The notes below the pieces were generated by a model. The model was not told the origin of the DNA. It made no database searches and saw only the letters and a list, made by a program, of their open reading frames with translations. From assembly GCF_037975245.1 (NCBI RefSeq), contig NC_092563.1, positions 20,919,594 through 20,983,593 on the forward strand: 64,000 nucleotides of DNA, given 5' to 3'. This document shows positions 1 through 13,400 of this stretch, piece after piece (position 1 is the stretch's first letter; each line of letters begins with the position of its first letter). The stretch comes from Apostichopus japonicus (taxonomy: Eukaryota; Echinodermata; Holothuroidea; Aspidochirotida; Stichopodidae). The translations under genes were made by a program, and so were the position numbers.

Positions 1-2518
1 AAATGGATCGAAATGTCAGGCCAACTTACGTTTACACATTCTCCTACACAGGCTCTCTAGTGGCTAAGCAGTTTGCTAACAGTTTTACTTTATTTCAACC
101 AATAAAATGGAAACATTTTATAACAATCACTGCTGGAAATGTCACTGATTTATCTTTCCATATTATTTTGTTCCACATTTTCTAACTGGCTGCAAAAAGA
201 CAACAAGCCTTTTTATATTGGATGAGAGAGGAAAAGCCAAATTAGTTTTAATTCATCTTCAACAAGTAATATAAAAAAAAAACATGTTGCGAGGGCAGGT
301 CACCAAAATATACACTCAGGAATACTGTTACTTGAAGTACCTCGAAAGATCAGTTCATCAGGATCCGTTACATCCTACTAAATTTAGCTACAGAAGATAT
401 ATTGTAAATCTGACGATACCACGAATATGAACGCAGTAGATGATGGTACAGTTTCGTACCAAGAGACACCGATAAATACAAAGACTTTAAATACAGAGCA
501 AGTTATGCCATTAAAATGAAATACGTCTGAGATTATAAGAGAAATAGGAGAGATATTCAGGAATTGTGGCATTGATGGAAATAGTACTATGAATAGATTT
601 GAATACATACAAGAATACCCAGCGTAACATTAACCTGCTCTCATAACAGGATTTGGTAAAATGGAATTTATAAGATAAAACTCCGCATGAAAATATTTTC
701 TTTAAATTTATCATTTCAATTATTTCTATGAATACCATCAGATGACAGTGACAATGGATAAACCACTATGAATATGAAACAAAGATTGATGTTAATTGCC
801 CGAACTGGTCAGAGAAGCAGACAGTTCTTGTTTGGGGAGGGGAAGAGGGGGAGCAGGAAGCAATGGGTCCACTTGGACTAGTGCAGTGGCATACCCAAAG
901 GGGAGCACATTCCCCTGCAAAATGTTGCTTCACCATCCCCTTTCAAACCCCCAGGGCCCTCCATTTTGTCAATTGAAGTGTTCACTCTACCCAAAAGTCC
1001 AACAAAGTCAGTTATCTGGCAGAGTGATGATAAACTTGAACTTGTTGCTGCCGATTCTGTTTTCTTCTTTCATGGAGATGTGAACAGCAAAAGACATTAT
1101 TAGGTAGACAAAGGTTTTAACCTGGGCGTTGGCTTCCTACGTTGACCATATTTTATACAAAAGTCAGTACCACAATGCATCTCACTCTCACTTGTTTATT
1201 TGTTTGTTTTAATTATTTAATTTTTATCAAAACCAACTGCGCTACAAATTGTTTGAGGTTTTTAATTAATTTGATCTTCTTTCACAAAGATGAGAATGAT
1301 GAGTATGATAGTCATAGAGCCAATATTCAAACTTTCTCAAAAGTTGACTGTAATAACAGCTCTCAAAAATTTATGAACGGGAAAAAAATGGTCAAAGTAA
1401 ATGCAGCCAACAGGAACAATCCAGTGTAAACATTTAAATGATGGGAGAGGGGAGAGGGGGAGGAAGGGTGTGGACCTTGGACAGGTTTCCCTCCCTTTCC
1501 CCTCAAGTTCTGAACACTAAATGCACACACAATTAACCATCATCTTCATCCAAGATTCCACTATATATATCATCTTCAAACCATGAAGATCTATTGTTTT
1601 CATTATAAAATCTCACAAGATCAAAAATATCCATATTCATAAAATCTAGGGAATTCTAGTGCTGCTACCCTCTTGTCCTATTCTTCAGACTTCACTGGAA
1701 ATCACAATTAAATTGAAAACAATTGATTTTTATGACACCAACCCATGACTCCATGGATACAAATACAAGGATATGAATAGGAATACATAAAACTAAATGT
1801 CTTCTGAAGCTTTGTAACGTTAGCATAAAGAATGATGACACATTGTAGCTTGTACTTCGTGTACCGGCATATTAAATAGACCCTTCTTAATCCCAATCTA
1901 CCAGCCCCCTCCCCACCCCACCTGCTTTCACAAAACAGTGACTACATAAGAGTCAGGAAATCATGCCTCAAGGAAATATGATTTCCCTCTCTACACAACC
2001 CAATGTTTACTTCTCTAAATTTGTTGCAATGAATGATCATAAACAAACACAATTCCTTCTTTACCAACCATACACCCATTGTGAAACAACCCTATGGCCA
2101 ATAACAAAGTCATCTGTAACTGCAAGAGAAATATATCAAAAATCCAGTAGCAACCAGGTTCTACCACACCCTCTCCTCCCATTCAGACAAAATCCCAATC
2201 GACCATAACATACAAGAGTAGTCAAGCCAACAGACTGTCACTGTTAAGACTGAGTACAATTGGCAATATAATATATATACCAAGGCACCTTACTGGCAGG
2301 ATACAATGAAAGTTTTAATCTAGGTACTCCACCCACAATCAATGATTCTTCATTTCAATTATTTTTCTCTCTCCTTTTTTTTTTTTTTTTTACAAATACT
2401 CTAAATTCTGATGAAAATAGTCATTGTTATATTTACAAACAATTATGAATATAGGGGAAGGGGTGGGGGAAGGAGCTAATCGATGGAAAAATTACATCAC
2501 CCATATCATACAATTTAA

Positions 2519-2534
2519 AGGTCATCAAAGGTCA
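2519..2534 (+). promoter_or_regulatory. Perfect DR4 hormone-response-element-like motif
   Basis: Two exact AGGTCA half-sites are separated by TCAA. This is the DR4 architecture bound by RXR heterodimers with thyroid hormone receptor or LXR-type receptors. Function is inferred from motif only; it is about 4.1 kb downstream of the Par6 stop codon. Confidence 0.3.
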
Positions 2535-3972
2535 TGGAATACATTTGCTGAATGAAAAGTGAAAATTATATGATTTAATTTGCCAACGAAAAAAGCTCTA
2601 AGATAACTCGTAGCAAAAACCTAAAACGAAATGCTTTACGAAAAATATGTGAAAGAGAGCTCTCACCGTTCCCATACCATTTACATATAAAACTTGAAAA
2701 TAATTAATGTGAGTGACACTTATGCAAGATAAATAAGTCCATACAAGGTACATACTGTATATCTATCCGAGGAGCACAAAGCATTATCAATGGCTTTGAA
2801 TGCAAAAAAAAATAGCACATACATTGAAACAAAACTATGAAAGGCACAAGCCTGAATTTGTAATAATAACATGTCTTCCACCCTCACTAGGCACATTACT
2901 ATATATGAATATAAAAGTATATGAAATGTGGTAGCAAAACAAGTCCATTAGCAACAGTATCTCAATGACACCCTGGCCCCCCAAACACAAGCCAACTTTG
3001 ATAACCCTCTCATCACCCTGCCTGACTGTATTTGTTCTGTGTCTCATTCTAAGGAATTTCTACTGACAAAACAGATTATTCCATTCAGTAGTGTGAGGGA
3101 GGGGGGATTTTCGTCTGATAAAATGGATCATTCCATTAAGAAGGGGTCCATCTTTGTGACATTCTTGGCATCTCCTTTACACAAATTACCAAAAAAAAGT
3201 CAAGTGTTCTGATAATCCTATGGTAGGTGGGTCATTGAACGCGTTGTGACCGGTCCCTAAGGGTTGTACAGTGCTCCCTTGAGATACTCTACAGGGATAG
3301 TGCTTATTTTGTGAGGAGACAGGTATGCTAGGAAACAAACTAAATTACTTATAATCATGAAGCATCTGTTGTGCTCAAACACACATTTCTTTTTTTTGTC
3401 TTTTCCGTTTTAATTAAAACATTAAAAGGCGCTATCATTGCACGGACAGTGCTTTGTGAATGCAAAAAGCAACATGGATGCCAAAAACTGTAACAAATTA
3501 GATCGCTGATTTGATGGAATCACCCAAATCCATAATGCGGCCAGTTACTTTCATATTAACCAAGATTGGAAAAAAAAAATCTTAAAACAAGATGAAGGTA
3601 AAATGTGTGAGACTGACATAATGCCTGCAGCTTCCTGGATCTTATTCCACAATGACAAGCTTTCCTTCTATCTATCACCATGGTGACATGGATTTTATCA
3701 ATTTGCAATATTTTTCATCAGTTGCTACTGTAGTTACAGCAAGGTACCAGCAACATAAGAATTCCTTTACATGTGCAAACTGGTATCCAACTTCAACACT
3801 GCCAACATGTTAGAGTCTTCCAAAGTTTCAAATGGCAAGTTGGTTTCGTATTCATTATCATTTTGGTTTTTTTTTTACAAGGAAACAGCTGGAACAAGAA
3901 ATCAGCAAAGTAAAGCAACAACAACAACCCCTCTACACAAACACACTGGTACCACTGACACAGGTTAACTAA

Positions 3973-4182
3973 CCGATGCATACTACCAGTAATAGTACCA
4001 ATGCAGTATTAAAACCGATGCATACTACCAGTAGTAGTACCAATGCAGTATTAAAACCGATGCATACTACCAGTAGTAGTACCAATGCAGTATTAAAACC
4101 GATGCATACTACCAGTAGTAGTACCAATGCAGTATTAAAACCGATGCATACTACCAGTAGTAGTACCAATGCAGTATTAAAA
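3973..4182. repeat. 42-bp minisatellite, 5 copies
   Basis: Five head-to-tail, near-identical 42-bp units begin with CCGATGCATACTACC and contain AGTAGTAGTACCAATGC. The first copy differs by AGTAATAG. The unit length is a multiple of three, so open frames run through on both strands, but no start context, domain or splice signal supports coding. Confidence 0.95.
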
Positions 4183-6673
4183 CTTCATTTTTTTTCAAGG
4201 TTGGGGGTAGGGAAAGTAGGGAGAACAGACATTGCAAATTGAGTAACAGATCAGTATAACTCTTGAAAAACAAACATTTCATTGTGCGATTTTTTTGTTT
4301 AGTTTTTTATTATTCAAGCCTAGTAGTTGATGCTCTGAGTCACTTCATAAGTTCAAAGTCCACTGTCAAATATAGATCACCTTCCAGTTCATAATACTGT
4401 ACTAGATCCAAGTTGTGCATATTTGAAAATGAATTATAACATTTATATTTACTATTATGTATAAGCAATAAATCTTCATTTTGCATTTTGACAGTGCAAT
4501 TATCCCAATTAAGTTTTATAGGGTACACACTGTACTCCTGTATGTCAGTCAACCAACAATGTCATCTCACAATGACACAGAAATACACATTCCTGTGTGA
4601 ATCACACATAGCACGACGAGTCAAAATTTCAAACTTTGTATTCGTGAGAATGAGAAGTCAAAATATATCAACAGAAATTTATCAAAATCCTAAATTACTC
4701 CCCCCTAAAAAAATTCCCGATCCCTTAAAAAAGTTTCGCTCCTGAACAAAGTTGAAATCGTATCAATACCATGTCCAATCAGAATGTTGTGAAGTAAAGG
4801 TATTTTCTCATTTCCAATCTATGACCTCACAGACACAACCATTGTCTAATCCTCTCCCACTCTCATTACATCCGGATCATCTCAATCTTTATCAGAGAGT
4901 AATGGTTGAGCCAGAAAGCCTGTTACCTTTGTGTGATTCCTTGCCGCACAATTTGCTCAAAATTTCAAATTTAACTATCTGACTAATTTGTAGAGGGAGT
5001 AAGTAAAATTTGTCCAAGAACAACTTTAAGTGAGAACCAGAAAAGAAGTGATCCCTTGTGGGCAAAATACTGAGATTCTCTATGATAAACTGTGTTTATT
5101 GAGAGCAGCATTATCACTGGATCTTTCTATGGTACTTGGACTTGAGAAAGGTTCAAACCCAAGATGATCCCAATCCACTCTCATATGCTGCATCTCATCA
5201 AGGAGAGAGAGATGACCAACTATAAAGCCCAGCCTTTAACTCCCTCCAGAATTCTTACTTACATTCATCCCTTCAACAGATCATCTTCAAACCTATTGAA
5301 CTTTCAGCTAGTTCTATGCTCCAGTTCACACCTATTTATTATGAAACATAATAGCAAAAAGGATAACAACAGAACTTTAAGACAGAGGTCAACCACAAAG
5401 AGAATCAATAAAACCTGTCCTTATTCCTGGTATACAAAAAGTGACCACCCTAATTTAGAGGACCAGAGTTTTAAGAGGGGAGGGCAACAATTGAATGTGG
5501 AACACTGTAATGACCACTCATTCAAACAAAGCTAAGGTTCTTTACACTGTGGGGTTGCCATTGATAATGCTATTAGTCATCACAGTACAGTACCTTTGTC
5601 AGATAAGCTGTTTAATTTAGAGTCTACCATTCAAAACAGATGATAAGGTTTGATGAATAAGGAAACACTAAACCAAGATCTAACTTTGTACAGTGTTAGA
5701 GGTGTACAGTGTTGTACAGTGTTGTACTATGTACAGTGTTAGAGACATGTGCATTTAATTTCAGTAAAAGCCTAGATGAGCTTTTAAGATGTAGCATCTC
5801 TGATCTTATTTCATTTTCTGGACTAGTTAGAGATATAAGGGAGCCAAGATCAACTGAAGACATTTTTGAAAAACCCTTTTTGTTACAGAAATCATCTTCC
5901 AAGGGTGCCACAAATTTAGATCATTCAAGTTTGGTGTTTTACTGTACACTGCAACATGTTGAGATGTAATAAAATACTGTCTGGACAATGACACAATAAA
6001 ACTCAAATATGTGCAGAGGTACAATATGACTTTGGCATATCTGATTTATAACTTGTTCTGACTCCCTCCCTCCCCCCTCTCCCTTCCCCTTCCTTGTTTT
6101 GCTCATCGGTACTTTCCGACAGAGTTTGCAGCAAAATAACTCTCTGAAGCATAAAATTGTGAGAAAGCACCGATAGTATTGTAAGTTTCCTGTACGTTGT
6201 GGCACAGAACGAAGGTGGAACTGTTTTCGAGACCAGGGTCTCAAAGACAGGTGGTGTTACAGGAGAACCGCCCACAACAATCATCTTGGATACCAACATA
6301 TTGATTCAAACTTCAAAGATAAAATCAGCCTGCCCCAATGGTTGTATTTGTTGACATTCAGTAGCAGCCGATGATATAGCGCTCAATGCAAGAACAAGGC
6401 TTTAACAAGCTGTGTCGAGTGGACTCCAAATAAATCTAAAAATTATTTGAAAACCTATTATCAAGTTAAGCTTCTTGTGAACAGTCTCTACGTATGTGGC
6501 GACGTAGGTATCTCACCCGCAAATAACCTTTACCATCAAGTCTTGCATCGATCTTCTTAAAGCCTCTCTCCAAAAGCATTACAGTGAATACTATACACAA
6601 AGAAAATAATATATATAATTACTATCAAATTGGTCCAATATGTAGTTGAATGACTAAAATAATTTTTTTTCGA

Positions 6674-7455
6674 TTAAAGTGTACAAACATTGCTATCGTT
6701 GCTGACTATACTCCCCTGGTGCTGGTGCCTCAACGATGACGATTGATGCGACGGGTCGACCTGATCGTGGCGATTGATGTGGTCCGTGCCATTCACGGGT
6801 GGGTCACCTCTGCCTGGCCTGTCCTCGTGTGTGTTGAGACCAGAGGTCGCCTGCGTGAGATCTCTGACCTCGTCTTCGTCATCGCTGCTGGGCGCGCTGC
6901 TGACGCTCTCGTTCTCGGCTATAGAGTTATCGACTGTCGTGTACATCGCGGCGGTCATCGTGGTTCGCTTGCCCGACAGCGTGTTTCTCTGATTGGCTGG
7001 TTTGACAGTTATTATCAGATTGATGCTGTTAGCCACCATCATGTCGGTGACTTGGTCCAGGGTCTTTCGCTGGGTTTCGATACCGTTCACCTCCAGGACT
7101 TCGTCGTTCACCGCCAGCAGGCCGGTGCTCTCTGCCAGCCCGCCGGGTACCAGCCTAGAGATAAATATTCCGGGAACCTTCTCCAATCCGTGGGGGGTCA
7201 CGCGCACGCTGGTGCCATCTCGAATGTAAAAGCCTAACGGTTTATCCGACCCGTGTTTGTGGAGGCGGACCCTTCTGTGAGTTTCGGGTACGACGTCCAC
7301 GTCTATTATGGCTGACACTCTCCTGAAATCCTGTGGCAGGCCAATAGGGAAGGCAGGTTTGGTTGGCCTGGTGGCTTGGGCGCCAGCGAATGGTCCTATC
7401 TTGAGTTTCCTCTTAGCTACCAGACCAGAGAATACATGATCTTCATGGACTTCAT
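6674..7455 (-). CDS. PARD6: Par6 coding exon 3 (semi-CRIB, PDZ, C-terminal tail)
   Basis: The terminal coding exon begins after a TTTTTAG acceptor at 7456-7457 and ends with TAA at 6674-6676. It encodes residues 99-358. The semi-CRIB plus PDZ contact Cdc42-GTP. The PDZ core is strongly conserved: [36 protein letters not shown] and [12 protein letters not shown] are directly recognisable. An acidic serine-rich stretch ([14 protein letters not shown]) and a histidine-, serine- and glutamine-rich tail follow, ending SNDSNVCTL. The exon is more GC-rich than its surroundings, as expected for constrained coding DNA. Confidence 0.97.
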
Positions 7456-10400
7456 CTAAAAACACAACAAAAATAGCAGAAACTTACAACAATGCTAGTA
7501 TATATAACAGTCTATTTCGCTAGATATTTTGTTGTTTTTGTTTTTGTTGTACATTTTGTAATCTCCTCCCCTTCCTGTACTAGGCATTCCCCTCTCAGTA
7601 CCCTCCTCCCTATTCAGTCCTCCCCCTCTCCATCTTAACTTCTTCTTTTTTTGACTATGCATAGGTAAGAATGATCTAGAAGGGTCTAGTCAGTGCGGTA
7701 TATATACCTTAACAAGGAATACCGCGAGAATCACCAGCAGTGATGGGAGTACAATATAAGAAAAAATTATTTCTTGTCCAATTTCACTGTTAAAAAGTCG
7801 TTCACCCAAATATTCTGCCCAAAGAAAAACCTGCCCTGAAAAAAAGATTCTCTACACTGCAGCCAAAAATATTTAATATAAAATCAAGGTATCCATTATC
7901 CAATGTTAATAATAGTTATTGTGACTGTGAAAGATGACACACACAGTGAGAATTTTTATACCTTGAAGTAATAATTGAAATATTATAGTATCATGTTGCT
8001 TTCAAACAGCATTTAATCCTATTTTAGCATTGACATCAAGTACTGTGTACCTGCAGGACAAATTCCAATGACTTATGGACCCTCTTGAGTTTTGTTTATT
8101 TTCCATTTTGGCAATTACACAAAAAGTCACTCCTACATCTGTTCTGACTTAGTAAGGTACAGTACTTCACAACAAAGTGTACTGTAAGCAATGATAATAA
8201 TGGTACAGTAGAGCTGCCTAATGCCTACTGTACTGTATCAGGGAGTTGTTATGGAACAACTCCCTGACTGTATCATTTACAGATAATTTAACAGTAATTT
8301 AAAAACTTTCTGACAAACTGTTTAAGTTTAGTTTGACTGATGCTACTGGCATTATTTCCATTTTTGAGCTCAATTTTGACATTTTAAGGCAGAGGTGGGT
8401 CAGTGTGGTGGTGGGGGTGGGGGAGGGGGATGGGAGAATGCTAAATGTTTCCAATATTGCAGCTTGCTAATGTCGGGGAGATATGACAGTTCTATAACAA
8501 GAAAGGGATCCAGGTAACCCTATTGCAACTAGTCCTGGTTTACAGTATAATGGGATGACCCAGTTCTATCTGTATATTCTACGACCTTTGCACTTTAAAA
8601 TATTCAAGATATGTATTACCCTCATGAACAGAGAACACAGAAATCAGTTTAAACGAGTACTACAGTATGTTACCCTTACCTTTCTTCTGTATGATTATAC
8701 GGAGTGGCGGTTTTGAGTATGATAATGCTTTGTGGAAATTGTCGTCATTGTTAATAGGCAGTAGGTCCCCTTGAGGGTCTGTGTAACCGACATAGAACGG
8801 TGTCTCCGTCAGGTGATGGAGATTCTCTAGGAATGCGTAGAATGCTTCAAATTTGGAGATGGTGGTAGGGTTAAGGCTGAATCTTCTGAACTCGGCTTCG
8901 AACTGCGGACGGAGGAAAAAAAGAAATTTTAGAATCGCATAATAATCATACCATCTCTTTTTCCTTTAATTCAGACATGATGAGAGCGTACAGTACACTC
9001 TAGACCAGTACTGTGGGTATTTTCACAAAGCGAAATAACGGTGATAGCTTTTGAGTTAAATATCGCTGCCATATACTGTAAGTTAGTTATGTACATTAAC
9101 GGTATGGGATGGACTACTATATGACAACAGTGGAGAGAATTGTAACGACAAAATAAGAAACAATATATTGTACAGGTCTACAGGATATATATGGAGTTGC
9201 CAAACAATTTCAAACATTCAAAGCGATCTGTTTAGGAATAAACCTGGAACTGTTTAATTGATATTCCTTGTGTCTTCATACCAACAGTTTAGGTTTCCCA
9301 GAACAACACACTAGATAAATGTTCCAGGACACATTGGGGTCCCAAGGTCATCCTCATCAATGCAAAAAGAATGAAACATTCTTGTTACCTCACAGGCAAA
9401 TTTGCTTGAGGGGACAGGTGGTGATTCGCAAACGAAACTTTTTATGATATGTATTCCTTGCAGTGTTCTTTGGGATCTGTTTTTTCATAAATATATCATA
9501 AAGGAAGGAGTGTTAGGGAGATGAATAGCTTCCCTCTCCCCTCCCCCTCTTTTCTGAGAAAAGATATAATAGAGGTCACCTCCAGACTAACTATGAGGAG
9601 CAACACTTCCCCCTTCCTTCTTCCTCAATCCTTACAGATACCATACTGCATACATATGTACAGTATGTTGTTGTCATATCAAAATTCATATTAGTATTAA
9701 AGTACAGTATTAAGTTATATGTACAAGTCAACACTGATGTGAATTCAATATCTCAAGTGTATTAATCACAAAACATACAACCAAGTGCTTTATAATCATA
9801 CAACAGAGTGAAGTTTGAATGTACATAGACTTAACATACCAACTTTTTGACTTGCTATGTTAGAGAGACACCAGAATGCTAATATGCAGAAACCATTCAA
9901 ATTTTGTGCACCAAAGGCTGACTAACTTCTTCTTCCAGCTAGTCAAGGCTTGGCCATAGATCTATGCATTCCAGGCATGTTTCATAGGTGAAGTTTCATG
10001 GTTGAGTGCCCAAAGGTCAACACAGCCTCAGTGGAAGACACACCACTCACTTCCACTGGGCAAACAGATACAAACTTCAGTGTGTATAATATTCAATGGT
10101 AGTCTGATCTTTCCCTGCAGGTGGTTACCATCAAATCTTACCCTAAGCCATGAATCACACATTATTTTGGCAAATGATTAATTCATTTACAGTAAGTGGT
10201 TTCAAATACCATTGCCAAAGTTAACAGCTCATATTCTCTATATGGATAGAGGTTTAAAACTTTAACATTGGAAAAGATATGTGCTTATCATCAAATGTTT
10301 TTTTTTTTGATACATAAATAAGTGGATAAACCTGGCCATGGAAGTACAGTAGCCTCACTGTAGGGATGAATTACTGAGAACTGTAGTGTACATCATAACA

Positions 10401-13400
10401 TGTATACAGTAATGCTCAATATGGCACTGTGCATGGCATGACCAGTATCAATGGAAGAACGTAGGTGATCAATTTTCTAGAAACCATACAAAAGGATGAA
10501 GTTCAAACAATCTTAAATGTGGATGGCACTTGTTGTTCACAAGATTTTCAAACTGAACTTTTTTTGACCTCATATAAGTTTTCACCCGCAATAACTTGTG
10601 CTCATCTAGCCTAACTACCTTTTATAACCTTACTTAACCTTTATTCATTTCTTCATTTCTTATTTGAAAAGTAAAGAAGAGAAACGAACGATTGAACATG
10701 GCTGGAATTTTTCTGAGTTTGCCTTTGGCATGAGGTTTAAATGAAAAGTGTCTGGTCAAAGGAGCTCAGCATCAAATGAAAATAGTACTTGTTAACTAGT
10801 GTTGTAGGTCAACTACTTTAAATTTTTTAGGAAAAGAAAAAGGCAACATGACTGAAATTTCCTGGCTTTGTTTTGTGCATGATGTTATGCAAAAAGGGTC
10901 TGAGCCAGGAAACCCAGCATCAAGTGGAATGGTGCTAGTAGTATTTAGCTAGTCAGACTTGGTGAAGGTCAGCTATTGTAGGCCACCTTTTTGTCTTTTT
11001 CTTTTTTTTTCCTTTGAAAATTTACGGAAAAAGTCAACATATTTGAAAATTTCTGAATTAGCTTTTGGCTTTTAGGTTAAATGAAAAATGCATGGACAAT
11101 GAAATTCAGCTTCAAATGGAATAGTTCTTGTTAACTATCAGACTTGTAGACTGCAATACAAAAAATACAATAAAACACACTGGGTACAAGTATACGTAGA
11201 ACTCCCCTCAAAGGTTTCAGTACAATACTTGGATGAATTTACAACCCACCCAGACACAAAACACACTGATCCAAATTTGTTGGACCATTTTAGTGTGCAA
11301 TGAAAGATAGCTAGCCTATAAACAAGGGTTCAACAATGTACTGTACCATAGAGCAGCACCATGTTAACAATCATGACGACGACGCAGATGATACAGTGGA
11401 TTTACATAGCGACAAATCAGAAACAAGATGTAGCTCTGCTCTAGGCACGTAACAAAACAAGTCAATCCCAATTGAAGGAACAAGGAAAGAAATGAGACCT
11501 ATAAGTGAACTACATACACAGTATGGAAAGAAATAACAAGACCATTCTACCAAATGCCACTTCAAATAAAAATTCTATGAAATGCCCACAAGAAGTGATC
11601 AACAAAGTAACCACCAAAACAATACCCCAGGTACTGTAAACAAGAAACTGGCAAAGCCATGTGGTGGAAAATAAAACAATGGAGCACTGTTGCCTCTTGG
11701 AAAATTCAACAAGTGGTTTTCATAAGGAACAAAAGAGGATCTCTTTACGAATCAGAGTTTCTGGTTATTTCTTCCCTTTTATTTATTTTTTTACCTTCTT
11801 TCTTTATTTAAGAGGAATGTCAAACAATTGGAAGTGTCATACAGTCCGACTAACACTGACTTCCTTACAAGTACAGTTAAGTACTAGATCTATCTGTGTA
11901 GAATATACACCCTCCCACAGGAGTGGCATGACCTGGTTAAATATGGTCTACACTGTTAAGTGCAATATGTCCAATGATGCAGTGATTGTACCACATGTGT
12001 GCAATGTTTTGTGTTATTTTGTTTGTTTTTGTTTTTTAGACAATGTAATTCGAAAATTTCATTAAATCATTAAGTTGACCCAGAAATCCATTTTGTGTGT
12101 GTGTGTCTACTGTATGTCAGTCTTGTTTATAAATCAATGTGTATTGAAGTCCATGGGCTTGAAATAAACACAAAATAGAGTAAATAATGAACATATTACC
12201 TATGGATATACTGTACTGTAATGAAGTTTGTGTTGTTACAGCCATATTGTATGTAATTTTGCATATGTTGAGTGAAATAACACAAACACAAGCTTTCAAG
12301 TGTGTTAAATACAGTATATGTAGATTTCTTGGTCAACAGGGGACACTCCTTTTTAATTAATGGTCCAGTCTTTTTCCATAAAATTTGGCAGGGTTGAACC
12401 TTACCACTGTACAAAACTTGCCAAATCCATTTAAAAACTTGACCAAGATGGAGTTTAAAAATGTTATAAATTTACAGAGTGATAATTAGAGAATAACCAG
12501 TAGGATGGTGACTTCGAAGTTCGGCCACTTAAGACTTAAAACACCCCAAAACTAAATCTTCTGGTCTAAATCACCAGAAAATATACTTCATATGGTGGGA
12601 GAATTGTGTTTTGTCCGATACACGGCCAAACTTTCTTTCCTGCAAACTGTTTTCACGTTGTTTTCCAAGAAAATTCTTCGTGATTGTGGAACTGGTATTT
12701 CTTGCTAGAGTATTGCGAAGTTCGGACACGCAACCTACAGTGTGGCGCTGATAAAAATTGGTGGCGCTGTTGCTCTTTCAGTAATTATAACAGACTTCAT
12801 AGATCTTCGTCATTTTATTGACAAATATGTAAGTAATTTCTTGCACACGGGTCATTTTGGAGAGAAAATAACTGTAGCTTCGTACTTTTTGGTGAAATTT
12901 GGCTCTTCCTGTAGGTTTTCATGGTGAAAATCGTGTATTTCTTAGGGTGCCCGAACTTCGCAGTATGGCGAACTTCGCAATACTGACTATACTGTTTATA
13001 GTACTGAAACAATCCTTATCGATGCATAAAAATGATGGCCAAATCTCACAGAAAATAGCTGACATGAAATCCAATTATCAAAATACTGCAGTAATATAGA
13101 CCTGTGAGTGTTTGCAGATAATTTAGTTACTTGAACTCCTGCTACTTACATTATACAAATGTATAACAAGGTTGGGAGTGTCTGTTGTTATAACCACAAA
13201 AGATCTATAAAGAGTATATTGAGGTTTATCCTAACATTACTGTACTATACTTGTGCATAGGGTCAGTAGGATCTACAGTATGGAGTTTGTTCATCCACAA
13301 CTACAGTCCTGTGTGTGTGTAATTACCCATACAGTAGCTCTACTATTGAACTATCTGTTAAATTAGTTTTGCATAACATGTTGCTTTAAATACCAGATTA

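Larger units (their letters stand above)
1..6673. other. Non-coding region downstream of Par6
   Basis: No open frame here resembles a protein family, and none has exon-like borders linking to the genes. The proximal part presumably holds the Par6 3' UTR, but I could not place a convincing polyadenylation signal close to the stop codon. Contents are AT-rich unique sequence, a poly-T run at about 2377-2391, a perfect DR4 motif at 2519-2534, a 42-bp minisatellite at 3973-4182, and a short cluster of GTACAGTGTT repeats at about 5690-5745. Confidence 0.5.

Noticed and set aside
3969-4242. Repetitive open frames on both strands
   Set aside because: They arise because the minisatellite unit is 42 bp, a multiple of three.
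6743-7237. Plus-strand open frames of 72-164 codons over Par6 exon 3
   Set aside because: They are antisense shadows of the conserved GC-rich semi-CRIB/PDZ coding exon and resemble nothing known.
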